From positions 186,001 to 250,000 of the forward strand of contig NZ_JACHBG010000006.1 of assembly GCF_014207095.1 (NCBI RefSeq): a stretch of DNA of 64,000 nucleotides. The letters are read 5' to 3'. The notes beneath the pieces are model-generated. The model saw only the letters and a program-made list of their open reading frames with translations, was not told where the DNA came from and searched no databases. Numbering within the stretch: position 1 is the first letter of the stretch; each line of letters begins with the position of its first letter. The position numbers and the translations under genes were made by a program. Origin of the DNA: Martinezella lusitana (GTDB lineage Bacteria; Pseudomonadota; Alphaproteobacteria; Rhizobiales; Rhizobiaceae). Below are positions 36,562-45,325 of the stretch, piece by piece.

Positions 36562-37950
36562 ATGAAAGAAATCGTCTGCAAGCTCCTCGTCATCGGTGCC
36601 GGCCCCGGGGGCTATATCTGCGCCATTCGTGCCGGCCAGCTCGGTGTCGATACCGTCATCGTCGAATCGACGAAGGCCGGAGGTACCTGCCTGAACATCG
36701 GCTGCATTCCGTCGAAGGCGCTCATCCATGCGGCTGAAGAATTCGAGAAGGTCACTCACATGGCGAGCCCCAATGCGCTCGGCATCACGGTCGAGGCGCC
36801 GAAGCTCGATCTTGCTCAGACCATTCGCTGGAAAGATGGCATCGTCGGCCGGTTAAACAGCGGCGTGCTCGGTCTTCTGCGCAAGGCCAAGGTTAAGATC
36901 GTGCATGGGCAGGCGAAATTCCGCGACGGCAAGACCGTCGAGGTCGAGACCGAGACAGGGACACAGGTCATCCGTGCGGAGGCGGTCGTCATCGCGACCG
37001 GATCCGAGCCGGTCGAATTGCCATCATTGCCCTTCGGCGGCGCGATCCTCTCGTCCACCGAAGCGCTCTCGCTGACAAACGTTCCAAGCAAGCTCGCCGT
37101 CGTCGGTGGCGGCTATATCGGCCTGGAGCTCGGCACGGCTTTTGCGAAGTTGGGTGCTGATGTCACAGTGGTCGAGGCAACCCAGCAGATCCTGCCGCAA
37201 TATGATGCCGAGCTCGTCAAGCCGGTCGCCAAGCGTTTGGGTGAACTCGGCATAAGGGTGCTGACCGGGGCGAAAGCAAAGGCCTATTCGGGGGAAGCGC
37301 TGGTGATCGAGACCGCCGGCGGTGAGGAGGAGCGTATCACCGCGGACAAGGTGCTTGTCACCGTTGGCCGCAAGCCGCGTACCGAAGGTTGGGGCCTCGA
37401 AGAGCTCGATCTCGATCGCGCCGGCCGCTTCATCCGTATCGATGAGCACTGCCGCACCTCCATGCGCGGCGTCTACGCGATCGGAGACGTCACCGGCGAG
37501 CCGATGCTCGCCCATCGCGCCATGGCGCAGGGTGAAATGGTTGCCGAGATCGTTGCCGGTCGCAAACGCGTCTGGGACAAGCGTGCCATCCCGGCCGTAT
37601 GCTTCACCGATCCTGAGATCGTGACTGCTGGACTATCTCCCGACGAGGCCCGCGCGCAGGGCTATGAAGTTCGCGTCGGTCTCTTCCCGCTCAGTGCCAA
37701 TGGCCGCGCAATGACGACCCAGGCCGAAGATGGTTTCGTCCGCGCCGTGGCGCGCATGGATACGAACCTGGTTCTCGGTTTGCAGGCTGTCGGCGCCGGT
37801 GTCTCGGAGCTCTCGAGCAGTTTTTCTCTGGCACTCGAGATGGGAGCGCGGCTGGAAGACATTGCCGGCACCATTCATGCTCATCCAACACGCAGCGAAG
37901 GTCTGCAGGAAGCCGCATTGAAAGCGCTCGGCCACGCCCTCCACATTTGA
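36562..37950 (+). CDS. lpdV: Dihydrolipoamide dehydrogenase of the branched-chain complex (E3)
   Basis: 462 residues. The FAD motif VIGAGPGGYICAIRAGQLG, the redox-active GGTCLNIGCIPSKAL with Cys-x4-Cys, the NAD motif VVGGGYIGLELGTAF, and the C-terminal HAHPTRSE with the catalytic His-Glu pair are complete. It reoxidises the E2 lipoyl group with NAD. It lies four bases after E2 and ends the operon. Together with the upstream genes it gives a full set for turning Val, Ile and Leu keto acids into acyl-CoAs and the first steps beyond, except for an enoyl-CoA hydratase. Confidence 0.95.
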   Translation: MKEIVCKLLVIGAGPGGYICAIRAGQLGVDTVIVESTKAGGTCLNIGCIPSKALIHAAEEFEKVTHMASPNALGITVEAPKLDLAQTIRWKDGIVGRLNSGVLGLLRKAKVKIVHGQAKFRDGKTVEVETETGTQVIRAEAVVIATGSEPVELPSLPFGGAILSSTEALSLTNVPSKLAVVGGGYIGLELGTAFAKLGADVTVVEATQQILPQYDAELVKPVAKRLGELGIRVLTGAKAKAYSGEALVIETAGGEEERITADKVLVTVGRKPRTEGWGLEELDLDRAGRFIRIDEHCRTSMRGVYAIGDVTGEPMLAHRAMAQGEMVAEIVAGRKRVWDKRAIPAVCFTDPEIVTAGLSPDEARAQGYEVRVGLFPLSANGRAMTTQAEDGFVRAVARMDTNLVLGLQAVGAGVSELSSSFSLALEMGARLEDIAGTIHAHPTRSEGLQEAALKALGHALHI

Positions 37951-38024
37951 TGGGGAGGTTCGTGAGCCTGCGTGAGGGGGAACGGGAGGCGCGCATCTCG
38001 AAGATGAAGACGGGCAGGAAACGG

Positions 38025-38068
38025 GTGGTTTCGGCCTGAAAACGGATCGATCTTGTCGGCGAAACCAC
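38025..38068. promoter_or_regulatory. Inverted repeat upstream of the MFS gene
   Basis: GTGGTTTCG (38025-38033) and CGAAACCAC (38060-38068) form perfect 9-bp arms with 26 bases between, ending 16 bp before the MFS start. This could be an operator or a leader hairpin. No regulator gene is adjacent. Confidence 0.4.
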
Positions 38069-38084
38069 GTCAACGAGGATCCCC

Positions 38085-39311
38085 GTGAACAGCTCCGTCC
38101 CATCTTTTTCCGATGCGTTCCGTCGCATCGGCTGGTCCAATCTGCTTGCGCAATTCTCCGAACAGATTGCGCTTGCCGCAGCGCCGCTCGCAGCCGTCCT
38201 GCTCCTGTCCGCGGGGCCTTCCGAAACGGGATGGCTGCAGACTGCCCAGACGCTGCCCTTCCTTCTGCTTTCCATTCCGGCCGGCCTCGCCGCGGATCAT
38301 GCGTCGAGACGCAAGCTGATGGTCGCATCGGAGTTGCTGCGTGCGCTGTCGCTGGCGGCGATTGTTGCTCTCTTGTTGCTCGGCGTGATGAACCTGCCGT
38401 TGCTTGCGGTTCTCGGCTTTGTCGGAGCGATCGGCACGGTATGTTTTAGCGTCGCTGCACCGGCGCTCGTCGCCTCTCAAGTGCCGCGCGCGCAACTTTC
38501 GGACGCCAATCGCTGGCTTGAGCTTGCGCGAAGCGCCGCATTTACGGCGGGGCCGGCGCTCGGTGGCGCTCTTGTGGGGTGGACCGGGGCGCCCGCCGCC
38601 TATGTGCTCGCCACCACGCTCTCGCTTTTGGCCGTTTTCTGTCTCGCCGGTCTTCCTCGGGATGGGGTCGTGGCCAAGCACAAACGCGACCTGCTTCACG
38701 ATCTCAGAGAAGGGGCCGGTTTCGTTCTGCGCCACGATCTCCTGCGACCGATCCTCGTCACTGCCGTTTTCTTCAACATCGGCTGGTTCGTTCTCCAGGC
38801 GATCTATGTCGCCTATGCAGTACAAAATCTCGGCTTGACGGCCACTGAGGTCGGGGTCACCCTCGGAATCTACGGCGGCGGCATGATCACAGGGGCGCTT
38901 GCCGCACCTGCATTGGCACGTCGGATATCCTTCGGCACCACAATCTTGATCGGACCGATCGCCGGGTTCGCGGCGGCATTCACCATGCTGTTGACCTTAT
39001 GGCTGCCCTCTGTCTGGGTCGCCGGCCTGAGCTTCTTTCTTTTTGGTGCCGGGCCGATCCTTTGGACGATTTCGACGATGACGCTTCGGCAGGCGGTGAC
39101 ACCCAATTCCATGCTCGGACGCGTTTCCGCGTTCATCATGACGGCGACCCTCGGGGCACGGCCACTCGGCGCCGCAATCGGGGCCGCTGTTGCCGCGCAT
39201 TCCGGAGTGACCGCCTGTCTGGTTGCGTCGGTCGGCTGCTTTGCCGTCCAGCTGCTGGTCATCGTGGGATCCAGCGTGCCGAAATTGCAGCAATTGCCCG
39301 ATGCGACGTAA
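38085..39311 (+). CDS. MFS transporter (EntS/MFS_3-like exporter)
   Basis: 408 residues with about twelve hydrophobic segments. Signature loops are LLSIPAGLAADHASRRKLM between helices 2 and 3 and NPSN-like QAVTPNSMLGRVSAFIM between helices 10 and 11, as in MFS_3 exporters related to enterobactin exporter EntS and macrolide exporters. Likely an inner-membrane drug or siderophore exporter; substrate unknown. GTG 38085 has ACGAGGAT seven bases upstream. It is a single-gene unit following the BCKDH operon by 134 bp. Confidence 0.9.
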   Translation: MNSSVPSFSDAFRRIGWSNLLAQFSEQIALAAAPLAAVLLLSAGPSETGWLQTAQTLPFLLLSIPAGLAADHASRRKLMVASELLRALSLAAIVALLLLGVMNLPLLAVLGFVGAIGTVCFSVAAPALVASQVPRAQLSDANRWLELARSAAFTAGPALGGALVGWTGAPAAYVLATTLSLLAVFCLAGLPRDGVVAKHKRDLLHDLREGAGFVLRHDLLRPILVTAVFFNIGWFVLQAIYVAYAVQNLGLTATEVGVTLGIYGGGMITGALAAPALARRISFGTTILIGPIAGFAAAFTMLLTLWLPSVWVAGLSFFLFGAGPILWTISTMTLRQAVTPNSMLGRVSAFIMTATLGARPLGAAIGAAVAAHSGVTACLVASVGCFAVQLLVIVGSSVPKLQQLPDAT

Positions 39312-39542
39312 GCTTTTCCGCCTCTCCTAAAATTGTGAGCGCACTCTATCTTCTTGCTTCTCTCGCGCTCGGGTGGAAGCCCCAAGCACCTCTTCTGCAA
39401 ATGCTTCGTCGCCATTGATCGTTGCAGGAGCAGGTGGGATCGAACCAACGTGGTCCTGCCCATCCGGGCAGGTCGTTAAGCTCGTTGCAGATGCTAATAT
39501 TCGAACTGCCGGTCTGGATGCCACCTCAGGCCGGGACAGCAC

Positions 39543-39589
39543 AGTGTCCGACGGCGATAGCCATGCCTCACCATGTGTCGTCGGACACT
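39543..39589. repeat. Inverted repeat AGTGTCCGACG...CGTCGGACACT
   Basis: Perfect 11-bp arms at 39543-39553 and 39579-39589, separated by 25 bases that contain a smaller imperfect repeat. It could be a protein-binding site or a hairpin in a transcript ending at the terminator 120 bp further on. Confidence 0.55.
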
Positions 39590-39706
39590 TATTTCTTCCA
39601 GGGAGCCCGGCCGTTTGTTCCGGCACAGCCCGGTCGCAATTCCAGGCGTCGCGTGCAGCGCACGGCCATCTGCGGCACGCAAGCTCGATCCAGTCTCCAA
39701 AAAAAC

Positions 39707-39745
39707 AAAAGCGGTCCAGTCTAGGGAAAAACTGGGCCGCCTTTT
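39707..39745. terminator. Bidirectional Rho-independent terminator
   Basis: A 9-bp stem (GCGGTCCAG at 39711-39719 with CTGGGCCGC at 39732-39740, one G-U pair) is preceded by AAAA and followed by C-TTTT, so it could stop transcription in both directions. The nearest recognised plus-strand gene ends 400 bp upstream, so an unrecognised transcript may end here. Confidence 0.7.
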
Positions 39746-40087
39746 GCTGGACCGGAGGTCAATCTAATTCAGCACCCTAATGATAAGTTCAGCTTAGTAT
39801 TTGTCAACCGTTAAAACGGGCATGAATCCGGCGTGGCACATGTCTTCCATGTTGATGTGGCATAGAGATGTCGACGCGATGCGTTAAGAAACTGCCATCG
39901 CCAGCATCATGTCCCTCGCAAACTTGAGGCCGACCCGTTCCTTCGGCCTGGGGCGGTGCGACAGCGAGCGAGCTGGCGGATATGCAAAGAAGTCTTGCAC
40001 AGCTTGAAAAAAATCCGACTCCGACGTCGGGATCGGTCATTCTCCATCGTCTTAGAAGTATCAACCGCTTCAATTTGGAGGAACATC

Positions 40088-40510
40088 GTGGAAAATGCTC
40101 AATCGGCCTGGCAGACTGCCGCCATCCTCATCGCTCGCCTGATCTTTGCCGCCGTCTTTCTGATGGCGGTCTCATTCAAGTTTATGGATATGGGGGCGAC
40201 TGCCGGCTACATCGCCGCCGCGGGATTTCCATTCGCGCTGTTTCTGGCCTGGTGTGCTGCGATCCTGGAGGTGTTGCTGGTTGCCGCTTTCCTGTCCGGC
40301 GCTTTCTTCACTCCGGCAGCGATTGTTGCGGCCATCTATGTCGTCTTTCTCGGATTCTCCTTTCATGGCCCGGCGCACTGGGCCGCCAACCAAGCTGAGT
40401 TTGGCTTCTTCGTCGACCATTTCACCTTCCTGGCTGGGCTGTTCTTTGCGGCCGTCCACGGGCCGGGCAAAGTGCTTGCCCTCAGGACGGCTTGGCCGGC
40501 CAAGGCGTGA
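40088..40510 (+). CDS. DoxX-family membrane protein
   Basis: 140 residues with four hydrophobic helices (LIARLIFAAVFLMAVSFKF, the FALFLAWCAAILEVLLVAAFL region, AAIVAAIYVVFLGF and a last helix FFVDHFTFLAGLFFAAVHG). The pattern matches DoxX/DUF417-like small membrane proteins of unclear, possibly redox or thiosulphate/quinone-related function. GTG 40088 is chosen because GGAGGAAC precedes it and hydrophobic sequence starts soon after; frames extending to 39956 add non-homologous residues. It converges on the amino acid permease gene, 39 bp away. Confidence 0.85.
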   Translation: MENAQSAWQTAAILIARLIFAAVFLMAVSFKFMDMGATAGYIAAAGFPFALFLAWCAAILEVLLVAAFLSGAFFTPAAIVAAIYVVFLGFSFHGPAHWAANQAEFGFFVDHFTFLAGLFFAAVHGPGKVLALRTAWPAKA

Positions 40511-40549
40511 GTGTGTGGGGTTGCGCCGGCTGAAGCGCCGCTTTCGGTA

Positions 40550-41620
40550 CTAATGCGTTTTTCCCGCGGCAAGCCGGCGCTCCAGCCACAAACTATACCG
40601 GGAGGCTGCAAAGCTGATTGCGAAATAGATCGCGCCGGTAAATACGTAAGCTTCAGTGTAGAAGCCGAGCCATACGGGATCGGTTGCCGCGATCTTGCCG
40701 GTGTTCAACAGATCCGAAATGCCGATGACAGCCAGCAGCGACGTGCTGAGCAAGATTCCTATCGAGAGATTGACGATGGCCGGAATGACCGCCCTCAAAG
40801 CCTGCGGGAGAACGACAAGCTGTGTTGTGCGCCAATAGCCGAGGCCCAGGGAGTAAGCGGCTTCGAGCTGGCCCGAAGGGATCGATTGCAAGCCAGCCCG
40901 GATGACCTCTGCCAGATAGGCGGAGACGAACAGCGTAATGCCGATTTGCGCCCGCAGCAGCTTGTCGAGCAAAGCCCCGTTCGGCAAGGCCATCGGCAGG
41001 ATCAACATGGCGACATATAGTACGGCAATGAGGGGTATACCTCGCAAGCATTCGATAAACGCCACGGCAAGCACGCGCAGGATGCCCATCGACGAACGGC
41101 GCGCCAAGGCCAGAAGCAGCGCGACCGGAAAAGCAGTTGCAAGACCGATGACCGACACAAGGAGGGTTATCGGCAGCCCGCCCCATTGATTGGTCGGCAC
41201 GGGTGGTGAAACGACGACCCCTGCCATGAGAAGCCAAACCAGCACCAGCACAATCGGCCAGAATATCAGCAGCTTGAAACCCCAGGATCTCGGGTCGGCC
41301 GACATGAAAAGCAACGCGAGAATACAGACGATCGCGAGTGCGGGGCGCCACTGCAATACAGGGGGATAGAATCCAAAGACGATGAAGCGGAACTTTGCGA
41401 TAATGAATGCCCAGCAGGCGCCGGCACCTTCGGCACTGCAGTCGCTGCCGGTTCCGCCCCAGATCGCGGCGCTACCCACCCAGCGCAGGAGAGGAGCTGT
41501 CATCCAAAGCAGGATTGCGAGACTGATGATGGTTATGATGGCGTTCGGCCAGTTGTCGAAAAGACCTTTCGAAATCTGACGTCGACGCCGTCGGGAGAGG
41601 CCGATCTGCAATTCACTCAT
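40550..41620 (-). CDS. Amino acid ABC transporter permease, AapM-like
   Basis: 356 residues of the long HisM-type permeases typified by AapM: a large N-terminal extension with several helices, then the core PITLLVSVIGLATAFPVALLLALARRS. The EAA loop is SAYLAEVIRAGLQSIPSGQLEAAYSLGLGYW. ATG 41620 overlaps the AapQ-like stop by ATGA. It forms the permease pair with that protein. The ATPase gene aapP, which normally follows aapM, is missing: DoxX on the opposite strand comes next. Confidence 0.9.
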   Translation of the reverse strand: MSELQIGLSRRRRRQISKGLFDNWPNAIITIISLAILLWMTAPLLRWVGSAAIWGGTGSDCSAEGAGACWAFIIAKFRFIVFGFYPPVLQWRPALAIVCILALLFMSADPRSWGFKLLIFWPIVLVLVWLLMAGVVVSPPVPTNQWGGLPITLLVSVIGLATAFPVALLLALARRSSMGILRVLAVAFIECLRGIPLIAVLYVAMLILPMALPNGALLDKLLRAQIGITLFVSAYLAEVIRAGLQSIPSGQLEAAYSLGLGYWRTTQLVVLPQALRAVIPAIVNLSIGILLSTSLLAVIGISDLLNTGKIAATDPVWLGFYTEAYVFTGAIYFAISFAASRYSLWLERRLAAGKTH

Positions 41621-42813
41621 TGACGCCGGTTCCCTCTCCGCGTGATGTGCCTGTTGAAGAGATTCATGGCGAGCGAGACGATCAGGTTGAGCGTCAGATA
41701 AGCCCCCGCGATAATCGTAATCGCTTCGAGCGTCTGTCCGGTGGTATTGGCGGTCGTGTTGCCGACGTTCACCAGATCCGGATAGCCGATCGCAACGGCA
41801 AGACTGGAATTCTTCGTCAGATCGAGATAGCTCGACGTCATCAACGGCGTTATCACCCGTAACGCCTGTGGGAGCACGATCAGGCGCATGATGTGACCGG
41901 GGCGCAGACCCAGAGAGCGAGCCGCCTCCCATTGCCCGTTCTGCACCGATTGGATCCCGCCGCGCACGATCTCGGCAATGGTTGCCGCCGAATTGAAAAC
42001 CAGACCGGCAAGCAGGCCTGCAAATTCGGGGCTCAGCGATAGCCCGCCCGATATGTTGAAGCCGCCTTTGATCGGCAGGTCGAGATCGACGCTGCCCCCG
42101 GTAAGCCAAAAGGTCACCGTTGCGGCAATGACGGTCGCCAGGCTGATCTGGGTGGCATAGAAGGGACGGCCGAGAAGCAGGCGCCGCAGTGCAACGGCTA
42201 CGACAAGTCCACATAGCAAGGCGAGCCCGATGCTTGCGACAGGCGCATTTCCGGCAAGCACGAACTTTGGAATATAGACGCCACGATTGCTGAGATAGGT
42301 GCCGGCTATTTCCGTCGCGCGGCGGGCGGCGGGAAGGTTGTGAAAAATCGCGCTCCAGAGGAAGAGTTGCAGCAGGAGCGGCGTGTTGCGAAAGATCTCG
42401 ATATAGCAGCGAACAAACGAGGTCAGAATGAGGTTGCGGGTCATCTGCGCAACGCCGAGCGCAATGCCAAGAAGTGTCGCAATGATGCAGCCGACGGACG
42501 CGACGTAGATGGTGTTGACAAGTCCGGCAAGCAGCGCCCGCCCATAATTGTCCGACGACGAATAGGCAATCAGGCTCTCGCCGATTTCAAAGTTTGCCCG
42601 TTGCGACAGGAACGCGAAACCGGGCTCGATGCCGAGCCGATGCATGGTGGCGACGATGTTGGCGCCGAAATACCAGAGCACCGCGCCCAAGGCCAACAGG
42701 ACGGCCGCCTGCGCTGCAGGCGCGGGACCGAGCCAGAGGCGAACACGGCGAAGGGGGCCGGGCTTCGAAAAGCCCGACCCCACGTGACGAGAATGCATCT
42801 GCAGCTGATCCAT
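41617..42813 (-). CDS. Amino acid ABC transporter permease, AapQ-like
   Basis: 398 residues, the length of AapQ. The first helix is at about residues 35-55, a long periplasmic/loop section follows, and the HisM core has LVNTIYVASVGCIIATLLGIALGVAQ. The docking loop is SAATIAEIVRGGIQSVQNGQWEAARSLGLR. It is made together with the AapM-like partner and sits 10 bp after the binding-protein gene. Broad-specificity L-amino-acid uptake is the family role. Confidence 0.91.
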   Translation of the reverse strand: MDQLQMHSRHVGSGFSKPGPLRRVRLWLGPAPAAQAAVLLALGAVLWYFGANIVATMHRLGIEPGFAFLSQRANFEIGESLIAYSSSDNYGRALLAGLVNTIYVASVGCIIATLLGIALGVAQMTRNLILTSFVRCYIEIFRNTPLLLQLFLWSAIFHNLPAARRATEIAGTYLSNRGVYIPKFVLAGNAPVASIGLALLCGLVVAVALRRLLLGRPFYATQISLATVIAATVTFWLTGGSVDLDLPIKGGFNISGGLSLSPEFAGLLAGLVFNSAATIAEIVRGGIQSVQNGQWEAARSLGLRPGHIMRLIVLPQALRVITPLMTSSYLDLTKNSSLAVAIGYPDLVNVGNTTANTTGQTLEAITIIAGAYLTLNLIVSLAMNLFNRHITRRGNRRQ

Positions 42814-42823
42814 CGAACCCGTC

Positions 42824-43867
42824 TCAGCGGAAAGGCGGCGAGTAGATCAGGCCACCCTTCGTCCAGAGCTGATTGAGGCCTCTATCGAAATTGAGAGGCG
42901 TGCCCTTGCCGACATTGCGCTCGAATATCTCGCCATAATTGCCGACGGCCTTGATGATATTGTAGGCGAATTTCGGGTCGAGGCCGATTGCCTGGCCGAG
43001 AGAGGGATCGACACCGAGGAAGCGCTTGACGGCTGGATCCTCGCTGGTGAGGAACGTATCGATATTGTCCTTGGTGATGCCGAATTCTTCGGCCTGGACA
43101 GTCGCGTAGACGGTCCAGTTGACGATTTCCAGCCATTGATCGTCGCCTGCGCGGACGGCCGGAGCAAGAGGCTCTTTGGAGAGCCGCTCGGGCAGCAGAA
43201 TATAGTCGTCCGGCTTCTTGAGTTGCGTGCGCTTTGCCGCAAGATCCGTCGAATCCTGCGTCAGCGCATCAACGCGACCTGAATCCAGAGCCTTGGTGAA
43301 TTCTGCTGTTTCCTCGATCGTCACCGGCGTGAACTTCTTGCCGGATTTGCGGAAGAAGTCGGCGATGTTCAGCTCGCCGGTCGTTCCGCTTTGGATGCCG
43401 ATCGTGGCTCCGTCCAGATCCTGACCCTTGGTGACGCCAAGATCCTTGCGCACCAACAATCCCTGACCGTCATAGAAAACGACCGGGCCGAAATGGAAGC
43501 CGAGCTTGAAGGCGCGGGTGACGGTTTCCGTGACGCCGGAGAGCAGAATGTCGAACTCCCCCGATTGAAGAGCAGGCAGGCGCTGCTGCGGCGAGGAGTT
43601 GGTAAATTCCACCTTGTCCGGATTATTGAAAACGGTAACGGCAAGCGCTCGACCGAAATCGATGAAGAAGCCCTGCCAGCGGCCGCTACTGTCCGGAGTG
43701 AAGAAGCCCGGTGTCGTTCCGACGCCAACCTTGATGAGACCGCGTTCCTTGATCTTATCCAGTGTCGGGCCTGCATTGGCCATGTTGGGCAGCAGCGTTG
43801 CGGCCACGATCATCGTTGCGGCGACAGCAGCTGTCACGCGCCTGTGCACGTTGGTAATTGCTTGCAT
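42824..43867 (-). CDS. Amino acid ABC transporter substrate-binding protein, AapJ-like
   Basis: 347-residue exported binding protein. A Sec signal (about residues 1-32, ending ANA-GP) precedes TLDKIKERGLIKVGVGTTPGFFTPDSSGRWQGFFIDFGRALA, the usual AapJ/BztA-type start, and the C-terminal KAVGNYGEIFERNVGKGTPL is diagnostic for this subfamily. It binds amino acids in the periplasm for the two permeases downstream. The 350-bp region before it is AT-rich and shared with the divergent sugar operon. Confidence 0.92.
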   Translation of the reverse strand: MQAITNVHRRVTAAVAATMIVAATLLPNMANAGPTLDKIKERGLIKVGVGTTPGFFTPDSSGRWQGFFIDFGRALAVTVFNNPDKVEFTNSSPQQRLPALQSGEFDILLSGVTETVTRAFKLGFHFGPVVFYDGQGLLVRKDLGVTKGQDLDGATIGIQSGTTGELNIADFFRKSGKKFTPVTIEETAEFTKALDSGRVDALTQDSTDLAAKRTQLKKPDDYILLPERLSKEPLAPAVRAGDDQWLEIVNWTVYATVQAEEFGITKDNIDTFLTSEDPAVKRFLGVDPSLGQAIGLDPKFAYNIIKAVGNYGEIFERNVGKGTPLNFDRGLNQLWTKGGLIYSPPFR

Positions 43868-44218
43868 GAAAACTCTCCTGAAAGTGCCTGTCCCCAGCCC
43901 GGGACGTTGATTGTTGGGAGGATCAGTTGGCCCCGGGCGTTTCTAAGTTATGTGCTTATAATCTATAGAATAGATATATTACTTCAATGATGGCGCTCTT
44001 GAAGAAACAATTTGCTCATTTTGGCATCCATTCCTGCGACAGCAGTAAAATCAGCTATGAAATGAAATATATTTCATAGCGTGAATTATATTGACATTCA
44101 GCTTTGCGCCAAGCTAACTACCATCACCGGGGTTCGAGGAGGAAACCCGGTTTCACAAACAAGGCGCGATACGCGCCCTCGGCTTTTTGGGGAGGGGCTT
44201 CGGCCTCGAGGAGGAATC
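43868..44218. promoter_or_regulatory. AT-rich divergent control region between aap-like and sugar operons
   Basis: The stretch is much more AT-rich than its surroundings at 43940-44100. It holds a strong inverted repeat at 44054-44080, a smaller one (ATCTA-TAGAA-TAGAT near 43959-43973) on the amino acid side, and TTGACA at 44091-44096. A GGCGCG-ATA-CGCGCC hairpin at 44163-44177, followed by CTCGGCTTTTT, may act as an attenuator in the sugar operon leader. No small gene was recognised. Confidence 0.55.
44054..44080. promoter_or_regulatory. Operator-like inverted repeat upstream of the SorC-regulated operon
   Basis: Perfect 10-bp arms GCTATGAAAT and ATTTCATAGC with a 7-base spacer, 11 bp before a TTGACA element. 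It is a good candidate binding site for the SorC-type regulator encoded as the fourth gene of the operon. Confidence 0.6.
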
Positions 44219-45250
44219 TTGCGCAATTTTCTAAGCACGACCGCGATGGCAGTCCTGGCCGCGGCGGCATTCATTTCCACCGCTGCTGCGGCCGAGCCGG
44301 ATAATCCGTTTCGCTGCAAGCCCGGAGAGAAATACGTCATGAACGTGATGGTTTCGGGCGTCGAATACTGGTTCCCGGTCTATGAGATGTTCAAGCAGGC
44401 CGGCAAGCAGTTTGGCTGCGAGACTGCATATACCGGCACGCCGGAATATGACGTCAACAAGCAGATCGCGACGTTCGATCAGGCGCTCGCCCAGAATCCG
44501 GCCGGAATTCTCGTTCATCCAATGAACTCCGATCCCTTCATCGAGCCGATCAATCGCGCGATCGATCAGGGCACGGCAGTTGTCACCTTTGCGGCGGACT
44601 CGCCTCTCTCTAAGCGCATTTCCTTCATCACCTCGGACAATTCGCGCGAAGGCACCTACGCGGCCGACGCGATTGCCGCGAAGCTTGGCGGCAAGGGCGA
44701 ATATGCGGTTCTGGAAAATCCGGGCCAGGACAATCACGACAAGCGCATCGCGGCCTTCATCGCCCGCATGGAAAGCAAATATCCCGAGATGAAGCTTGTC
44801 GGCCGCGCCGCATCGAACCAGGATCCGAATAAAGCCTATCAGGGGCTGATGAGCCTGGTACAGGCGCACCCGAACCTCAATGCCGTGTTCATGCCGGAGG
44901 CGAACTCCGCAATCGGCGCAGCCCAGGCCAACAAGGAAAGTGGCGGCAAGATCCTCGTCATGTGCGCCGACGTCAACGCCAACATCCTCGACATGATCAA
45001 GGCCGGCGAAGTCTTCGGCTCGATCAATCCGAACCAGGGCATGCAGGGCTACATGGGCTTCATGATGCTATGGCTTGCCAAGCATCCGGAGCTGATCGAT
45101 CCCATGAACGACGCCAAGCGCTCCGGCTTCAATCCGATGAGCATTCCCTTCGTCGACAACGGTCTGTCGATCGTCACCGCCGCAAATGCCGATGACTTCT
45201 ACTGGGACAAGTATCTGAAGCGTCGCGGCACGAAGGGCATCGAGGAGTAA
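44219..45250 (+). CDS. Sugar ABC transporter substrate-binding protein
   Basis: 343 residues from TTG 44219, which has GAGGAGGA five bases upstream. From there a signal peptide follows (RNFLSTTAMAVLAAAAFISTAAAA). Frames to 44081 pass through the leader hairpin and are unlikely. The mature protein is a ribose/LsrB-type periplasmic binding protein (family 4): VMVSGVEYWFPVYEMFKQAGKQFG, QNPAGILVHPMNSDPF and AVFMPEANSAIGAAQA. It opens a nine-gene operon. Ligand unknown, probably a pentose, tetritol or related polyol. Confidence 0.88.
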   Translation: MRNFLSTTAMAVLAAAAFISTAAAAEPDNPFRCKPGEKYVMNVMVSGVEYWFPVYEMFKQAGKQFGCETAYTGTPEYDVNKQIATFDQALAQNPAGILVHPMNSDPFIEPINRAIDQGTAVVTFAADSPLSKRISFITSDNSREGTYAADAIAAKLGGKGEYAVLENPGQDNHDKRIAAFIARMESKYPEMKLVGRAASNQDPNKAYQGLMSLVQAHPNLNAVFMPEANSAIGAAQANKESGGKILVMCADVNANILDMIKAGEVFGSINPNQGMQGYMGFMMLWLAKHPELIDPMNDAKRSGFNPMSIPFVDNGLSIVTAANADDFYWDKYLKRRGTKGIEE

Positions 45251-45259
45251 AGCCTGAAA

Positions 45260-45298
45260 CGTCGGCTGTCCGGGGCGAGACATCTCGGGCAGCCGACG
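45260..45298 (+). other. Intercistronic hairpin after the binding-protein gene
   Basis: CGTCGGCTGTCC (45260-45271) pairs with GGGCAGCCGACG (45287-45298) with one G-U, and an inner CGAGA/TCTCG stem is possible. No T-run follows. Such hairpins often protect the binding-protein part of the mRNA, so that it is made in excess over the ATPase and permease. Confidence 0.65.
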
Positions 45299-45325
45299 CC
45301 GGGTTTGAAAATGGGGGAGATGCTC

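Larger units (their letters stand above)
39312..40087. other. Gene-poor 0.8-kb stretch with tRNA-like arm, inverted repeat and terminator
   Basis: No convincing protein gene. On the minus strand 39425-39475 reads like the 3' half of a tRNA: a hairpin CCTGCC-x-GGCAGG followed by GGTTCGATCCCACC, which resembles a T arm. The matching 5' half and acceptor partner are not seen. Further on are an 11-bp inverted repeat (39543-39589) and a clear terminator (39707-39745). The remaining 340 bp before the DoxX gene show nothing I recognise. Confidence 0.5.

Noticed and set aside
39421..39500. Complete tRNA gene on the minus strand
   Set aside because: The T arm and an anticodon-like hairpin are visible, but I could not build an acceptor stem or D arm, so it is kept only as a tRNA-like remnant.
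39373..39780. Plus-strand open frame of about 135 codons starting with a GIEPT-type segment
   Set aside because: Its beginning is the antisense translation of the tRNA-like T arm, and the frame runs through the inverted repeat and terminator. No ribosome-binding site or family match.
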